Assembly (NCBI GenBank): GCA_011037195.1
Contig: JAAEAF010001082.1
Span: 1 to 64,000, forward strand
From: Triatoma infestans
Lineage: Eukaryota > Arthropoda > Insecta > Hemiptera > Reduviidae
DNA: 64,000 nt
Reading direction: 5' to 3'
How positions within the stretch are numbered: position 1 is the stretch's first letter; each line of letters opens with the position of its first letter. The notes below the pieces were generated by a model that worked only from the letters and a program-made list of their open reading frames with translations, did no database searches and had not been told where the DNA came from. The translations under genes and the position numbers were made by a program. Positions 35,611-47,559 of the stretch are shown here, piece by piece.

Positions 35611-37440
35611 TTTTTTTTTTTTATTTAAACATTTTTATTGAATAATGAATAAATTGATTCATTTCATAAAATTATTACAAAATTTATAAATTATTTACAA
35701 AAATATAGAGAGAAGCTAGTAAAATAGCTTTATTCTCCACTAATGGTCACAGGCTGCAGATTTAACTTGTTATATTATTGAGGGGAAAAAATGTACAAAA
35801 AATCTCGACCTATTAACATTTTTATTGATTTTTACAACTGCATAATGTAACATGCAACAAGTAAAATAGATAGCATGTGAATAATGTGTGCTTGGCTGAA
35901 GTCCGTGATGACCTGATCTACATGAACGACTGCCACCCACCATTAAGGATGGAGTCTCACAACTGTCCTAAAAGGCAGCCGATTAGGTGAGCAGATGACC
36001 GCAAGACTATCGACGCTTCAGTCGTCGTGATGGGTTAGAGGGGAGAGTTGTGGTTTAGAGTGCTTGGATAAGTGGATTTGAATGAGAGGATAGTTGGGAA
36101 TGGAACTTTAGATAACGGGACTTGGCTATCGCAGAAACGAAGGTATTTAAGATCGTTATGATAGTGTGATTGGAAACGTAGAATGGAGCACTGACTATGT
36201 ACGTAGGATTTTGGACTGTAGGAATTGAATGCGATACAGATTTGGTCTGGTTGTCCCATATTGTTTGATTCCGTAAGTCCAAATAGAGTTGTCGTTTGTT
36301 AAGTAATGTAAGTTTCTAACGTTTGTCTACAAGTTTTTTTAGTATTTTGTATCTGTTATTCAGTTCAATTATTTTTAGCCGAGTATGGGGATTCCAGGTT
36401 AGTAGTTTGTTAAGATTGATACCAAGGTAACGAACTTTTGTGACGGAGCTAAAGAAATATGGTTGAAATATAGCAGGAAGGGTTTTTCGGTTTAATGTGA
36501 AAACTATGTAATTAGATTTGAGCTGATTCACCTTGATTCTCCACATTCAGAGCCAGGATTCGAAGATGTTGAGATGGGATTGAAGATGGCGAATTGACAT
36601 GACGGGATCATTATTAGCGGAGAGGTTGGCCGTATCGTCGGCGAAAGTGAAGGTGACAATATTAGAATGTAGTGGGAGATCAGCAGTATATACTGTGTAA
36701 AGAAGAGGAGCAAGTGTGCTGCCCTGTGTGAAATGCCAGCGTGAATAGGAAATATGGGAGAAAATGAGGTTCCTCGGACTACCATGAAATGGCGATCGGC
36801 GAGATATGATTTGAGGATGAGATAATAAGTGAAAGCAAGGATGCCCTTTAAGATTCCACAATAATCTCGGGTGTCATACCCGATCAAACGCTTGAGAGAT
36901 GTCCAAGAAGGCTCCCGGGCAGTATTGCTTCCGCTCAAGGGAGGTAGCGATGGTTCTAAAACTCTGTGTGGCTGGTGAAAGGTAGAGTGATGACTGCGGA
37001 AACCGAATTGGTGATCAGGAATAATATTGAGTGGAGCTAATAGAGTATAGAGGCGGGATAGAAGAAGTTTTTCAAAAACATTTTCCAGTAGTGGTAATAA
37101 ACTAATGGGTCGTAAGAAGAAGGGGAATGAACGGGTTTGTTAGGTTTGGAAATCATACGGATTGAAGAAAATTTCCAAAGTTAGGGAATGAGTTGTTCTA
37201 AGTATGCCTTTGTATAGGATGGTAGGAAAACGATGGCCTTAGGTGGAAGCTGTAAGAGGATTGATAAGATCATATCCTCGGCATTTTTTGGGAGGAACAT
37301 TGCGGAAATAATTTACTGAAATTGTTTTGATGTGAATGATTTAGGTGGGAGTGAAAGAAGAAGTGGGATATCAAGTTCCTGGGTGATGGTGTTGCTGTGC
37401 TCTGGATTCTAAATAAAAGTGACAAAACGTTTGTGTAGTT
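35611..37440 (-). pseudogene. Jockey-like LINE, reverse transcriptase region
   Basis: Minus-strand frames between 37440 and 36035 give, in order: ISKPNKP, QGSTLAPLLYTVYTADLP, FTFADDTANLSAN (FADD catalytic box), LQSHLNIFESWL, IKVNQLKSNYIVF, KVRYLGINLNKLLTWNPHT and SAPFYVSNHTI. The last is the C-terminal 'APWYVxN' motif typical of Jockey-clade elements. The endonuclease and ORF1 are absent. At least four frameshifts or stops break it. The 3' end has AATAAA-like signals and an A run (T run on the plus strand) at 35611-35622. I found no convincing TSD. Confidence 0.85.
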
Positions 37441-37454
37441 GAAGCAATTATTAT

Positions 37455-37705
37455 GCAAGATTTAAAGAAAATCGTCTAAAGTTGAAGAAAAAACTTTCTG
37501 TAAAGTCATACTACCGGTTGACGGATGTTGACCGCAATTTTCAAGTGGGTTTGATGCAGGTACCGAAAAGAACACCAAGACGGACTACACAGTGTGTTTT
37601 TGAGATATTTTGGACCACATCCAATACTCACCAGATTATTCAAACCATTCGCTAAAAAATTTGACACGGTCACAATCTTCTTTCAGCGCTAAAAGAAAAT
37701 AAAAA
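37455..37705 (-). repeat. Diverged family F fragment
   Basis: Contains 'ctaccggttga', 'gagatattttg', 'accattcgctaaaa' and 'gacacggtcacaat' in the family's minus-strand order, ending in a decayed head. Confidence 0.55.
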
Positions 37706-37879
37706 TTATAGGAAATTTGTAAAGAATCAATGAAACTATTCATATATAAATTAAAATTTGTTTTAAATAAATAATTATACTTAAAGAGCTAATTGAAAAT
37801 AAATGTTCATTAACTAATAAAAACTATGTAGTATTTCAATGTCTACAAGTTTTTTGACTATAGTATGTTACAGATAAAC

Positions 37880-38180
37880 TTATATCAACGAATCCGTCCG
37901 TCGACACTTGGTACAATTGGTCGACGCCTGTCACACTTCGTCTTTTCACCCCCATATAACCTATTTTGTGCGGCTCCCTCTTTTATACTGATGACATATC
38001 TGATGATTTGAGAGAGTGCAGTATGGCACACCCTTATCATCCCCAACTAACTTGGCAAGTCTAAACGTTCCGGTGTTGGCAAACTTTGTGACAAGCTGAT
38101 TATTACTCTCTCTACCGTTCGGGCTGGTTCTACACCAGAACTGCCAGCTGTGAATGCTATCAATATCATTCACTTACATT
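37880..38180 (-). promoter_or_regulatory. LTR-like promoter fragment
   Basis: The minus strand has TATAAAAGAGGGAGCC near 37972-37987, a clean TATA box in a locally GC-richer stretch. It is preceded by CACTCTC and 'aacaccggaacg' sequence. The composition is like an LTR U3/R region. Boundaries and duplications were not found. The overlapping minus frame is probably not a gene. Confidence 0.3.
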
Positions 38181-38547
38181 CTATAGCCTTTTTTTTTACT
38201 GGTTTATTAATATAAAATTATTCTTTAATTTTCTAGTTTTATTTTGCTATAAGATGCTTAAGCTTAAAATTATGATTTAGATTTTGGTGAAAGTTTCGCA
38301 AGCCTAGTGAAAACTCGGGTTTAAAATAATTCAATACATACTTCGAAATAAAAAGCAAAAAACCAAAATGTATCTTCAATTAAATTCAATAAAGTGTTAC
38401 TTCCATTAAAATCTTATATTATTTTTTATATCAGTTTATTATATTATATGACACTAAGTTATACATGTGTACAGATTGAGGTTACTGAGGCAAATCCACT
38501 GCGAACTAGTTCTATTGTAGCTAAGTAGTGTTTGTATACTTACAAAC

Positions 38548-39370
38548 TTATTCGTCTGTGGGGAGGGACCAGACCCTACGCTATCCAAGCCCCACTGGGC
38601 GCATATAGCAACCCCAAAGAAAAACAACAACAAACGAGTCTAGAATAAAAATTCAGACCAGGTCTAACCCTTCTAAGATTCAATGCAGCCCTAACAAATC
38701 GGAGATACCTCCGATTAGTTAGGGCTCCGACTTCCGTAGAGGTACCTCTTAAACCACAATGCTCACTAAGGGATCCTACTAGATGCCTGAGAGAGGTCCT
38801 TGAAAGGCAGTAAAATCTCTTTAATAGCCGTTATTCGGACCCCCAATGAACATCTTAGACTGCCGACAACCTCTATGGAGATAAGCTCATCCATAGGGAT
38901 GAATGCTGTGAAACTATCTATGACGGAAAGCTTGACGTACATATGACTAAAGACGCACAACAGCAGGATCGGGGCGAATAAGAGGGTGACAGGCGACTAA
39001 TCCATTTTCTCATTCCCAAAAATTCCCATATGAACTGGTGCCCACACCTAGAAGTAGGTCCTTCAAGGAAAAAAGCTCTTCTAATATTCTAGAACATGCT
39101 AGTACCAACGTGTGAAGTGAAGAGACATATGAGCTCAGCGCCTTCAATGCAGCCTGACTGTTCGAGCACCTTATAAGCTAGTGTTACATGCCCGTTCATT
39201 AAAATTACAACAAAGAATAGCGTAAATCTCAGCCTGGAAAACAATGGTCCATTTACTTAGAGATTTTGCCAATAGAGATATTACCTACTATCCATTCTGG
39301 GAACCGTACGGAAGTGTAACACCGGAGATAATTATCAGGTATCACATCAGACCAAATTGAACTAGGATTT
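38548..39370 (-). pseudogene. RNase H LINE fragment, second copy
   Basis: Colinear with 55604-56540 at clearly recognisable similarity, from 'gaccctacgctatccaagccccactggg' order at the left to 'ggaaccgtacgg...acac' at the right. The minus strand retains VFQAEIYAILCC (the RNase H Glu motif region) and VHMGIFGNE. Stops and frameshifts are frequent, more than in the copy at 55.6 kb. Confidence 0.75.
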
Positions 39371-39671
39371 AAGCATAAAGGCTGGACCACATGTGTACAA
39401 TAACAACGTAACAGTAAAATTGAAGGAATATAATTAAATATTTATTCAAACGAGATTTCAATGGGTTTTAAATGGCCTTTTAGAAAAGTAATGTAGGTTA
39501 ACAAGCAGGGATTCCCAGACAGTTTTATTCACGGTAAAGATAAGAAGACCGTTATCATCTAAAATTTGATCTTAAAGATGATAATAAGGAAAATATTCAT
39601 TAACCTCGAAAGAAATATATGGTACCTTTTACTCAATATCTCCTTTATGCAGAAGAATTGGCATTTATAGC

Positions 39672-40004
39672 GAGTGGTTAGGTTCGTTTCTCTTCTCTTT
39701 AATCTCTTTGGTTGGCTGTTACACATATTTTCATCCATTGGTTTCATATTTTGGTTGGTTTCGAATTTTCATCCATCGTCAGAGCAAATTCACCTAGTTC
39801 ATGTAGAGAGTTCACTTCAACGTAATGTTTCTGTTACACTCATACTTGAACAAGTGACAGAAACATTACGAAGTGAACTCTCTACACGAATTTGGTGAAT
39901 TTGCTCTGACGATGGATGAAAATTCGAAACCTGTCGGGAACAGTATAAATATGTGTAACAGCAACCAAAGAGATTAAAGAGAAGAGAAACGAACCTAACC
40001 ACTC
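39672..40004. mobile_element. Hammerhead-like palindrome, family B copy 1
   Basis: A 333-bp near-palindrome centred near 39843. Its outer arms are inverted copies of the first 50 bases of LTR family L2 (TGTAACAGC start at 39954 plus, and about 39723 minus). Its inner arms each carry a hammerhead-like motif: plus 39906-39935 (CTGACGA core, GGAU/AUUC stem II, GAAAC, GUC) and minus about 39757-39782, whose stem III side is degraded. The plus motif's stem III reads CCUGU rather than CCGGU. Confidence 0.75.
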
Positions 40005-40258
40005 TGGAATGGAAGAAATTGTATAAATACAGCGATGGACAGTCCAGAGATAGATAGTTCAACACAGTTGACTATAGTTCACCATCTCACCAGTCACTTC
40101 ATGTCATTTTCATACCACTCTACCTTAACCATTCTCTATTGTAATGTCCAGGCAGACTGTGTCTCTTTATTATTATACATAGTTATCCAATTTAACCAAG
40201 TCTTCTCATTTCATCAACCAGACTTAAATTCTCTCCACCTAACACATCCATTATATAT
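39954..40258 (+). mobile_element. Probable solo LTR, family L2 copy 2
   Basis: Same family as 32201-32501: TGTAACAGCAACC start, TATA box at 40022-40029, 'gatggacagtcca', 'ataccactctaccttaacc' order and an end near CATCCATTATA. A 4-bp TATG precedes it and follows the end, but the left flank is the family B palindrome, so the duplication is weak evidence. Its first 50 bases are shared with that palindrome's right arm. Confidence 0.55.
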
Positions 40259-41188
40259 GCATACTAGTTCCTAGTATTTTGTTTAAGTTACGCAGTTAAA
40301 GTTATAAAGAGTTTGACCAAAACCATAAACAGATATCAGTTTCGAGTTGCCTGCATTTTGGTTTTTGGATTTCTTTATTCACTCATGCACATGGCGTATG
40401 CTTACATAATATTCAAACCTTAGATGTTTTTATTAGCTAGGTTTCAATATTACGATTTACCAGTATTGGCTGAAAACTTTTAGGATATTTCTATGGCACA
40501 TTCTGCTTTTAGAGCTTGTAATTTCTATTTATCGTTGGTCTTTATTGTTAAACTATTGACCAACTGATATGGTCTAAGTGAATTCTTTATATAATCTTAT
40601 AATGATTACTTACGTAACAATATTTCATGATTGCTTGTTATTTTTTTATAGTCAAAACTTTATTCTTTGCAGATCTATAATATTGTTTTAAGTTGGTTTC
40701 TGTTTCAATTCTATGTTGATATATCAAGTAATTTAAAATTTAAAAAAATTGTTATAAATGTATTGATAATTTCGAAAAATATAATAAAGATTTTTATTAT
40801 AGTAGAAATGATATTGTTATAGATTGATGGCAGTAGGTTGGTAAAAGTTAATGTAAAAAGAACGTAGTACTACTACTCCTGGGTAAGGAGATGAAATTAA
40901 AGCAGGATGCACTTAGTCTCTACCCTCTCAGTATCACTTAAAAAGGTGATAATTTAATAAGGAATGAAATGAGCGAAGCGAGAACCTGTTTTAAAATTAA
41001 TAGCACTTTTTTAATTAATTTCAGGGCTCTTGAACTTTCCAGTAGGATGATATAATAAATATTTTATTGATTCATCCTGTTTAGATTTATTTTTTACTAC
41101 TTGCACTATTTAGAGAAAAATTAATAAAAAGTTGTTAAATAATTTTTTTAAAAGCCTATATTTTATTATTTAATTAATTTTTTAAATT
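40259..41188. other. No recognised feature
   Basis: AT-rich, without motif, tandem repeat or TIR that I can support. Confidence 0.45.
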
Positions 41189-41202
41189 TCTATTAGTTTT
41201 TA

Positions 41203-41440
41203 TTTTATTTTATTTAATTTAAGGCGTCTCAACATCTGTGGTCATTTGCGCCCGGAGCCTTCTCAGTGCACTATCGGCCTCCGGACAGTGTACTGCCGTT
41301 ACAGGCAACACTGTCCATCACCGGACAGTGAGCTGTAGAGGCTCCTAGGAAGAGAAAATCTAAGGGTAGCACGGCTGGATTCGAACCCGTGATCTCCGCG
41401 TTGCTAGTCCAGCGCGCTACCACTGAGCTAATCCCTTCCC
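41203..41440 (-). mobile_element. tRNA-derived SINE, complete
   Basis: On the minus strand it starts at 41440 with a tRNA-like head: A box TAGCTCAGTGGTAGCGCG (41413-41430) and B box GGTTCGAATCC (41377-41387). These are the two internal RNA polymerase III promoter boxes. A unique body with repeated 'acagt.' hairpin-like pieces follows, ending in 'ggctccgggcg', 'gatgttgag' and a TA-rich tail. A perfect 14-bp duplication TCTATTAGTTTTTA flanks it (41189-41202 and 41441-41454). It is a SINE rather than a tRNA gene because of the body, tail and TSD. Confidence 0.9.
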
Positions 41441-41954
41441 TCTATTAGTTTTTAATTGTGCAGAAAGATATTTTGAAAACTATATTTAGTAATCCAGTAT
41501 AAATGAGTATTGAATGAATGACTGGAGGTAGGAAGGAATGATCATATTAAGGAACGAAATAAGGGGAATTCGTTATGTACGGGTTGTTTCTAGCGGGATC
41601 AGACTAGAACAGATTAGTCGAATACCCGGGGTTGACCGGGTGGAAACCTAAAATGATGCATTTAATTAGTACTTAGTTTTCTCCTGGGAAAGGATGTTAG
41701 TAATCGGTGTGGTTAGATCGTTTAGCAAACGACCAAACAAGCGGGATTTTACGATCTCTTATATTCATAATGGGGCGAATAAGGCATTTTACACTTCTTT
41801 CTTGTTTAATAACGAATAGATGGTAGAATACGCAGTGCTGGACAATATCTTTGTCCTCTAATTTTGTAGTGGTTATAGTAAACTTCTACTTGTGGCACAA
41901 TAAGCCTCTGTTGGCTGCAGTGCCGGGACATGGCCCACCCGAGATAGGATAAAC

Positions 41955-42185
41955 TTCTATTTCATGGTTCACATCGGTTTGGAATTTTCATCCATGGTTT
42001 GGGTAGAAATAGTTCTATATTTGTGATTATCGTGTTGATAAAGTGACCAAGTTTCTGCACACTTGAATAAGTGACAGAAACATTACGAAGTGAACTCTCT
42101 ACACGAACTTGATGGATTTGCTTTGACGATGGATGAAAATTCGAAACAGGTCGAGCATTGTGGGCAAACACCCACATATTCAAAA
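41955..42185. mobile_element. Hammerhead-like palindrome, family B copy 2
   Basis: The right arm repeats 'agtgacagaaacattacgaa', 'gtgaactctctacacgaac' and the motif at 42117-42155, with a TTGACGA core (C3 changed to T), GGAU/AUUC stem II and GAAACAGGUC. The left arm is only a remnant ('tttggaattttcatcc', 41970-41990). Decayed; unlikely to cleave. Confidence 0.65.
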
Positions 42186-42414
42186 ATACTAGGACTTTAA
42201 GATTTAAAGACTAAATCAGTAGTTTGGTCATAAACCATTTCGCCCATATTGCAACAAAACTTTTAAGGGTAGTTGTTGGCTTGAGTGGCAGACGACCCTG
42301 AAACGGCAATATGACCCTGCAAAGCCAATATACCAAACTATTGACGTAATCTCAAACCCAATGACCTCAGTGTTTGCATGACAAAAGCTAAGATCAAGCA
42401 AAAAAAAAAATTTC

Positions 42415-42529
42415 TTTTTTACACTTACATACTCTTACACTAAGACAAAAATTCGAAATTGAGTTTTCACCGTAAATACATGTTTTGAAGTCCCCTGAAT
42501 TCGAAAAAATGTTTTTATGTAATATGGTA

Positions 42530-42565
<36 letters not shown>

Positions 42566-42566
42566 T
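42415..42566 (+). repeat. Family F head fragment with GT/TA microsatellite
   Basis: The 'gttttcaccgtaaata' and 'gaagtcccctgaattcg' blocks precede a (GT)n(AT)n tract at 42530-42566, at the same relative position as in other family F copies. Confidence 0.65.
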
Positions 42567-42895
42567 TTTTGTGTTTTGAAAGGTGCACAACATCAATAGT
42601 CCTTTACACCTGAACTATTAAATAGGCACTTTAGCTTTTAATAAAACACTCTATATTATTGGAACATTCCAATAACAAAAAAATGCTAACTAAATAGATA
42701 CAATCTAACCTTTTTATTTCAATTTAACGCTACTCTACTCTTTTACTTTTGCTTGATTAGTTTGGCAGATCAAAAAGTAATAATTGATCATTAGTACAGA
42801 CATAAATACATCATTTTCTTAATACTGATCGTGTAATATTTACATTCATCCTAGTAGGTACATTCTTCATTCCTAAGTCTTCAACACTGTACAGC

Positions 42896-43765
42896 GGTCA
42901 ACATTATGTTATGCTGCCCAAGTCTGGGGCTACCAGCGTTATGATGAATTAGAGAAATTTCAAAGATATTTTGTTAAAAAAGTGTTTGCTTTGCCCAATT
43001 CTACTCCTAACTACATAATTCACCTTGAGGGCTCCATCAACACAGTTTTTTACTTCACATTAAATCTTCCTATTAAATATTGTGTTAAAATTTTTTCTTC
43101 CCCTGATTCCCGTTTAACTAAGATTGTAGCCTCAGAAGTTGTTAAAAAGAATATTCTATGGTTTAAATGCTGGTCGGATCTTTTACAGAAATACTCAATA
43201 GAATTCAGTTTTAGTCTAGATAATTTATCAGACTGGAAAACTTATGCTTCAGTCTTGCTAGAGAAAATCAGAACAAGTGATCGGGAGGAGTCTGTGAGTC
43301 GTGCTCTGAAGTCTGATCGTTTCCTTCTTTATAAAGAGCTGTTGGCCTAAATGAAGAGGTTAATCTTAAAGATTTGAGTATATTGTTCAAAATAAGGGGT
43401 GAATTACTCAATCTAAATTGTGTCTCATGGTTTAATAAAAACCCCGATAAACAGAGGTGCCACTTGTGTAATCTAAATGAACGAGAGGATATGTTTCACT
43501 TCTTAAGTCAATGTTCTGCACTGGCTCATATTCGTCAATTACACTTTAGAATGGGTTCACTTTGATCACAGTTTGTGATTTCTTAGTTCTCCAATATAAC
43601 TGATTGTCTTGTTTTTGTAAACTTTGTTCAACAAGCTCTAGATTATAGAAATAAAGCCAATCATTAATACCGACAATTTCATAATTAATAATTATAATAA
43701 AACAAAATAGTAATTTTATTTGTTATATGTATATTTTCTTTTAAATAAAGTGTATTATTATTATT
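42896..43765 (+). pseudogene. LINE C-terminal region with (TTA)n tail
   Basis: The frame from about 42911 gives LCYAAQVWGYQRYDELEKFQ and continues in 42982-43350 with LPNSTPNYIIHLEGSINTVF and ILWFKCWSDLLQKY. After a frameshift, 43374-43565 gives WFNKNPDKQRCHLCNLNE and FHFLSQC, a CxxC...H...C knuckle. This is the thumb and C-terminal region downstream of a non-LTR reverse transcriptase, the same family as 17150-17921. The 3' end carries AATAAAG and a TTA tract near 43752-43765. The catalytic core is absent, and a stop and a frameshift break it. Confidence 0.7.
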
Positions 43766-43959
43766 ACATCATTCCTTATAAATACCCTTATAAATGCCCT
43801 TAGATAATTATCCTTATAAATACTTTCAACGTTATAAATACATACATCCTTATAAATACATTCATCCTTATAAATACATTTATCCATTAAAACACAATGT
43901 GTGTATGTGCGTTTTTATAATAACACAATAATGAAAGAATGAATGATTGAAAGAAAGCT

Positions 43960-44215
43960 CAAACTTGGATTCTGTTTAGAGATTTCACCGCATCTGAAAT
44001 GAAGTTTTCTACCAAAATCCCACAAACGAAAGGGCGACTTTACAGAGTGTTTTTTTTTTCTCAATTCTTCTGGATTTTCTTGTAAATGGCGGTAACGATT
44101 TTCTTAAAAAATCCTTATACTATCTACGCACATAAATATCTATCTTTTTTTTTAAACCATTTCTTTGATTTCAAAAACAGTATGTTATGAAAATTTTGAA
44201 AACCATAAGAAAAGG
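43960..44215 (+). repeat. Diverged family F unit
   Basis: One internal unit: 'cgaaagggcgactttac', 'ttctcaattcttctgg', 'acgattttcttaaaaaa', 'aaaccatttctttg' in family order but with many changes. Confidence 0.5.
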
Positions 44216-45050
44216 TTATTCATTATACATGAATGACATATTGAATTTATACTGGAGAGAAGAACACTAAAATGGAGTGGTTTGAATATCATGTGAGTAA
44301 TTTATGTGAACACTAGGGTGAGTGATAAACGGTAGTGAGACAATGTGAATTTGGTGGCCACACAATCCAATCCCAGACAGCCTAACAATGTGAAACCCCT
44401 TCCATAACTAGAACTGAGAAAGACATATATACATTATATATATATATATATATAATGTCCCACAACCCCACCCACTTCATACTGTTCACACCCTAACAAT
44501 TTATACCCGACCATATTCACTAAACTGTGAAACTTTATCTCTTTAGAATAGACAAACTTTTATAACGAAGCGCTGCTAAGTAAGCAAAGGGACCTTTCTA
44601 GAACAGTACTTGATAGAATAGAAAACTTCTATATACCACAGCCCTCTCTTTCTAAGGTGGACCCTCCTGAGATTTATATAAAAGTCGTATTTATTGTTTT
44701 CATATGAAAGAAAATTCTTTAAAAGTTATTATTTTTGCTTGTTTTTTTTTTTAAGACTATTGTTCATGGATAATTTATTGGACCATTGCGAATTAATTAA
44801 AATCTCCGTATCCCCCCCCTTTTTTTTTACGAAAAGACATTAACTTTTCTTTTTCTTTCTAAATTTGGAATTCTAGCAATGATGATAATGTATATGTATT
44901 AATCTATAACATTTCTAGAACAATACTTAATAGAATAGAAACTTTTGTATACCACAACCCTCTTAAGCTGGCAGCGACCTATCTGAATTGTATATAAAAT
45001 CGTATTTATTGTTCTCATGTGAAAGTAAATTCTGAGACGCAGGTTTTTTG
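44216..45050. other. No gene; (AT)n at 44433-44455
   Basis: Holds an AT microsatellite at 44433-44455. A 'ttctagaacaatacttgatagaatag' order occurs twice (44596-44624 and about 44911-44938), suggesting a diverged direct duplication of roughly 120-150 bases. No coding signal. Confidence 0.45.
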
Positions 45051-45660
45051 CCCGAAACCTTCGTGTCAGATGCGGTGGTACTATCTAAACGTAATACCAA
45101 ATTTGAGCTTCCTGGATTTTTCGTTTTTGAGATATTTTGTTCGTACACACACACATTCAGACCATTCGCTAAAAAGAATCTTTTAGTGCTCAAGGGGCCT
45201 CAAAACCTGTATTTCCGGTGAAAACTCAATTTCAAGGAAATCAATTTAATGGATCGCAATACTTCCGCTTACTTACAACGAGTAAAAGAAAGTAAAAATC
45301 TGTTGTAAAATACAGTCATGGTTTTCCCTTACAGCAATTTGCATAGTTATTATTAACAAATTACATTAAAACTCACAGTTTTTACTAAATGTTTAATTGT
45401 AAAAAATTCTTTAACCGCTTTACTCAATACATTTTTCATGTTTTTTTGGAGTTTTCTCGAAAACAGTTCCAAAGATTTTTCACTAAACTTTATCTAATCA
45501 ACAAAACAAATTAAGAGCTACAATTTCTATTTTGTAACATTTCTCCAAAAAAAAATCCTTAAAGGGGGTTTTTGGGTGAAGGGGTGGGGTTATGCTTTCG
45601 TCTAAAGTGTTATTTTAGTTTGTCATATAATTCTATCATTTAAATAATATTAATTAATGT
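45051..45660. repeat. Family F fragments, head-to-head
   Basis: A minus-strand head (45055-45297; 'ggggcctcaaaacctgtatttccggtg' order, ACACACACA at 45145) is followed by a plus-strand unit (45400-45660; 'gaaaacagttccaaagat', 'ggggtggggttatg'). The pair has the same outward-facing arrangement as other F pairs but is more decayed. Confidence 0.6.
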
Positions 45661-45839
45661 AGTTTTTTATTTGTAGAAACGGGTAATAAGTAAAAATAAG
45701 GAACAGTAAAAACTATATCTTTGATTTATAAAACTCGATAACCCAACTCTATATCAAGCTACGACTCAAAAACACTAGTCAAAACAACTAATGCCTGCCA
45801 TTTTCAATACCAACCAACAGTTCGTTCTCAATCGATCTC

Positions 45840-46291
45840 GATGATTTTAAATTAGTAATAAAGGAAATCAATTGTGTGCGTTATTATTTATCATGCTTAT
45901 TTTAAATGATATTAATTTATATTTAAATTACATTAAGAATATGTTGAGAGATATATGGTGGCATTTGTAAAGGTATTTTTAATAGGGCACGGATTAATAT
46001 ATCATGCAAATAATCTGTACTTTAATCGGGGAAAGAAGAAGAAAATTTAGTTCTATTTATATTCTAACCTGTGGAACTAAATTTTCTTCTTCTTTCCCAG
46101 ATTAAAGTACAAAATATTTGCATGATATACTCGTATTTAAAATCTCCTATCGTGCCCTATTAAAAATAACTTTACAAATGCCACCACATCTCTCTCAACA
46201 TATTCTTAATATAAATTAATATCATTTAAAATAAGCATGATAAATAATAACGCACACATTTGATTTCCTTTATTACTAATTTAAAATCATC
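45840..46291. repeat. Large near-perfect hairpin (inverted repeat)
   Basis: Arms 45840-46053 and 46074-46291 are inverted copies, more than 210 bases each, separated by a 20-base loop. Short indels (for example 'atactcgtatttaaaatctcctatc' order on the right) are the main differences. No motif, TIR family or coding frame is recognised in either arm. A transcript through it would fold into one long double-stranded RNA. Confidence 0.85.
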
Positions 46292-46534
46292 TCCAATTTG
46301 CTGTTTGTTACCACCTTCTTACATATCAATTTACTTACCTGTTCTCGTGTTAACCCTGCTTCTTTTTCACATTTATTTCTTACTTGTACAAATTTTTCAC
46401 TGTCCATAAACTTTGCATTGCCTTTCTTTAAAAGTCATCCATTAATTGGCTTTCCTTAAAATTTATCTAATCTTATTAGTACAGTTTACTCCTGAAATAA
46501 CTTCCCCACCCCCCACCGCACAATGAAAGACTTT

Positions 46535-47203
46535 GCAGAAAGCCGCCCCCAAGATGGCAGACCACTAAATACAGTAACCTTCTCATGTGCTGAGTTTAAA
46601 TATTTCGATTATGTACATATCGATTTTTTTTTCTTGTTTATACTACAAACAAAAAAAAAAAAATGGTTTGTTTTTTAATATAATGATTTAATTCAATTTA
46701 TTCTGCATCTTATTTTTGTAAATGTTTATTATAATGAACTACTGAAGTTAAATTACTATCAGTTATTGTTTAGCGTTGTAAATATTTATTTTTTTTTGTA
46801 CGCATGTTAGTTATGAAAGAGCCTAATTGTAATTAATGAATAGATTCTCATTTCTCCTAGTGAAAGTAGGAAAACTGAGTTAATACATTTAAAATCCAGA
46901 ATACATTCAAATTGTAATCCATAATTTTTATATATTGAAAATTTAGAATTATTGACTAGCAGCTCATTTATCCTGGTGATTGCTCACCTAATAAGAAAGC
47001 ACACGCGCCGAGCAACATACTTCAAAGTGGTGTGGAAACTGTAACAAAAAGAAATTGCTAAATTATTTTACTAGTTGTAGTATGTGTAACAAGACGATAA
47101 ATTATGAAATCGTGATTATCGATGTTATAGACTGTGATAGAAGAGTGGGAGAGATAAGGTTAGTGTATTTAGTGGTCTGCCATCTTGGGGGGTCGGCTTC
47201 TGC
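46535..47203. mobile_element. Non-autonomous TIR element with a CAAGATGGC motif
   Basis: Inverted ends of about 50 bases, 46535-46583 and 47151-47203: GCAGAA(A)GCC, then CCCCCAAGATGGCAGACCAC, then 'taaataca.taacctt'. The 669-bp interior is AT-rich with no frame. Outer duplications are unclear, so I do not place it in a superfamily. The shared CCAAGATGGC resembles the YY1-type motif. Confidence 0.7.
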
Positions 47204-47339
47204 ATAATTACCAATTATTCTTCAAAACATGCTATTTATTACACACTATTTTCTAATGCCTAATCACAATTTATAATAATTTCACTCTGTCATGAAACAC
47301 GCACACATGTAGTAACATAACCTTATAACCTTCCCACAT

Positions 47340-47460
47340 ACATACAACCAACAAGTGTGAGTCTACAGAAACATTTCATTAAGTGAACTATCTACACGAA
47401 CGAACTTAGTGAATTTGCTCTGCCGATGGATGAATATCCGAAACCGGTCAGGAACATAAC
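47340..47460 (+). mobile_element. Hammerhead-like family B fragment, copy 3
   Basis: The plus-strand right arm only: 'acagaaacatttcatt', 'gtgaactatctacacgaac', then the motif at 47420-47449 with perfect GGAU/AUCC stem II and GAAACCGGTC. The core reads CTGCCGA, with A6 changed to C, so cleavage is unlikely. Confidence 0.6.
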
Positions 47461-47559
47461 TAATATGCATGCTACGACGGATAAAATACTGGATGTCATC
47501 CAGCAATGCGGACTCAGCCACATTTTCTTGATACATATATTCCCTAATACTACCACATT

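Noticed and set aside
36035..36282. Two overlapping minus-strand frames as separate small proteins
   Set aside because: Both are frames of the same decayed Jockey-like C-terminus, one of which carries SAPFYVSNHT.
41377..41440. tRNA gene suggested by A and B boxes
   Set aside because: The tRNA-like head is followed by a SINE body and tail and is flanked by a 14-bp TSD; a second copy lies at 55270-55476.
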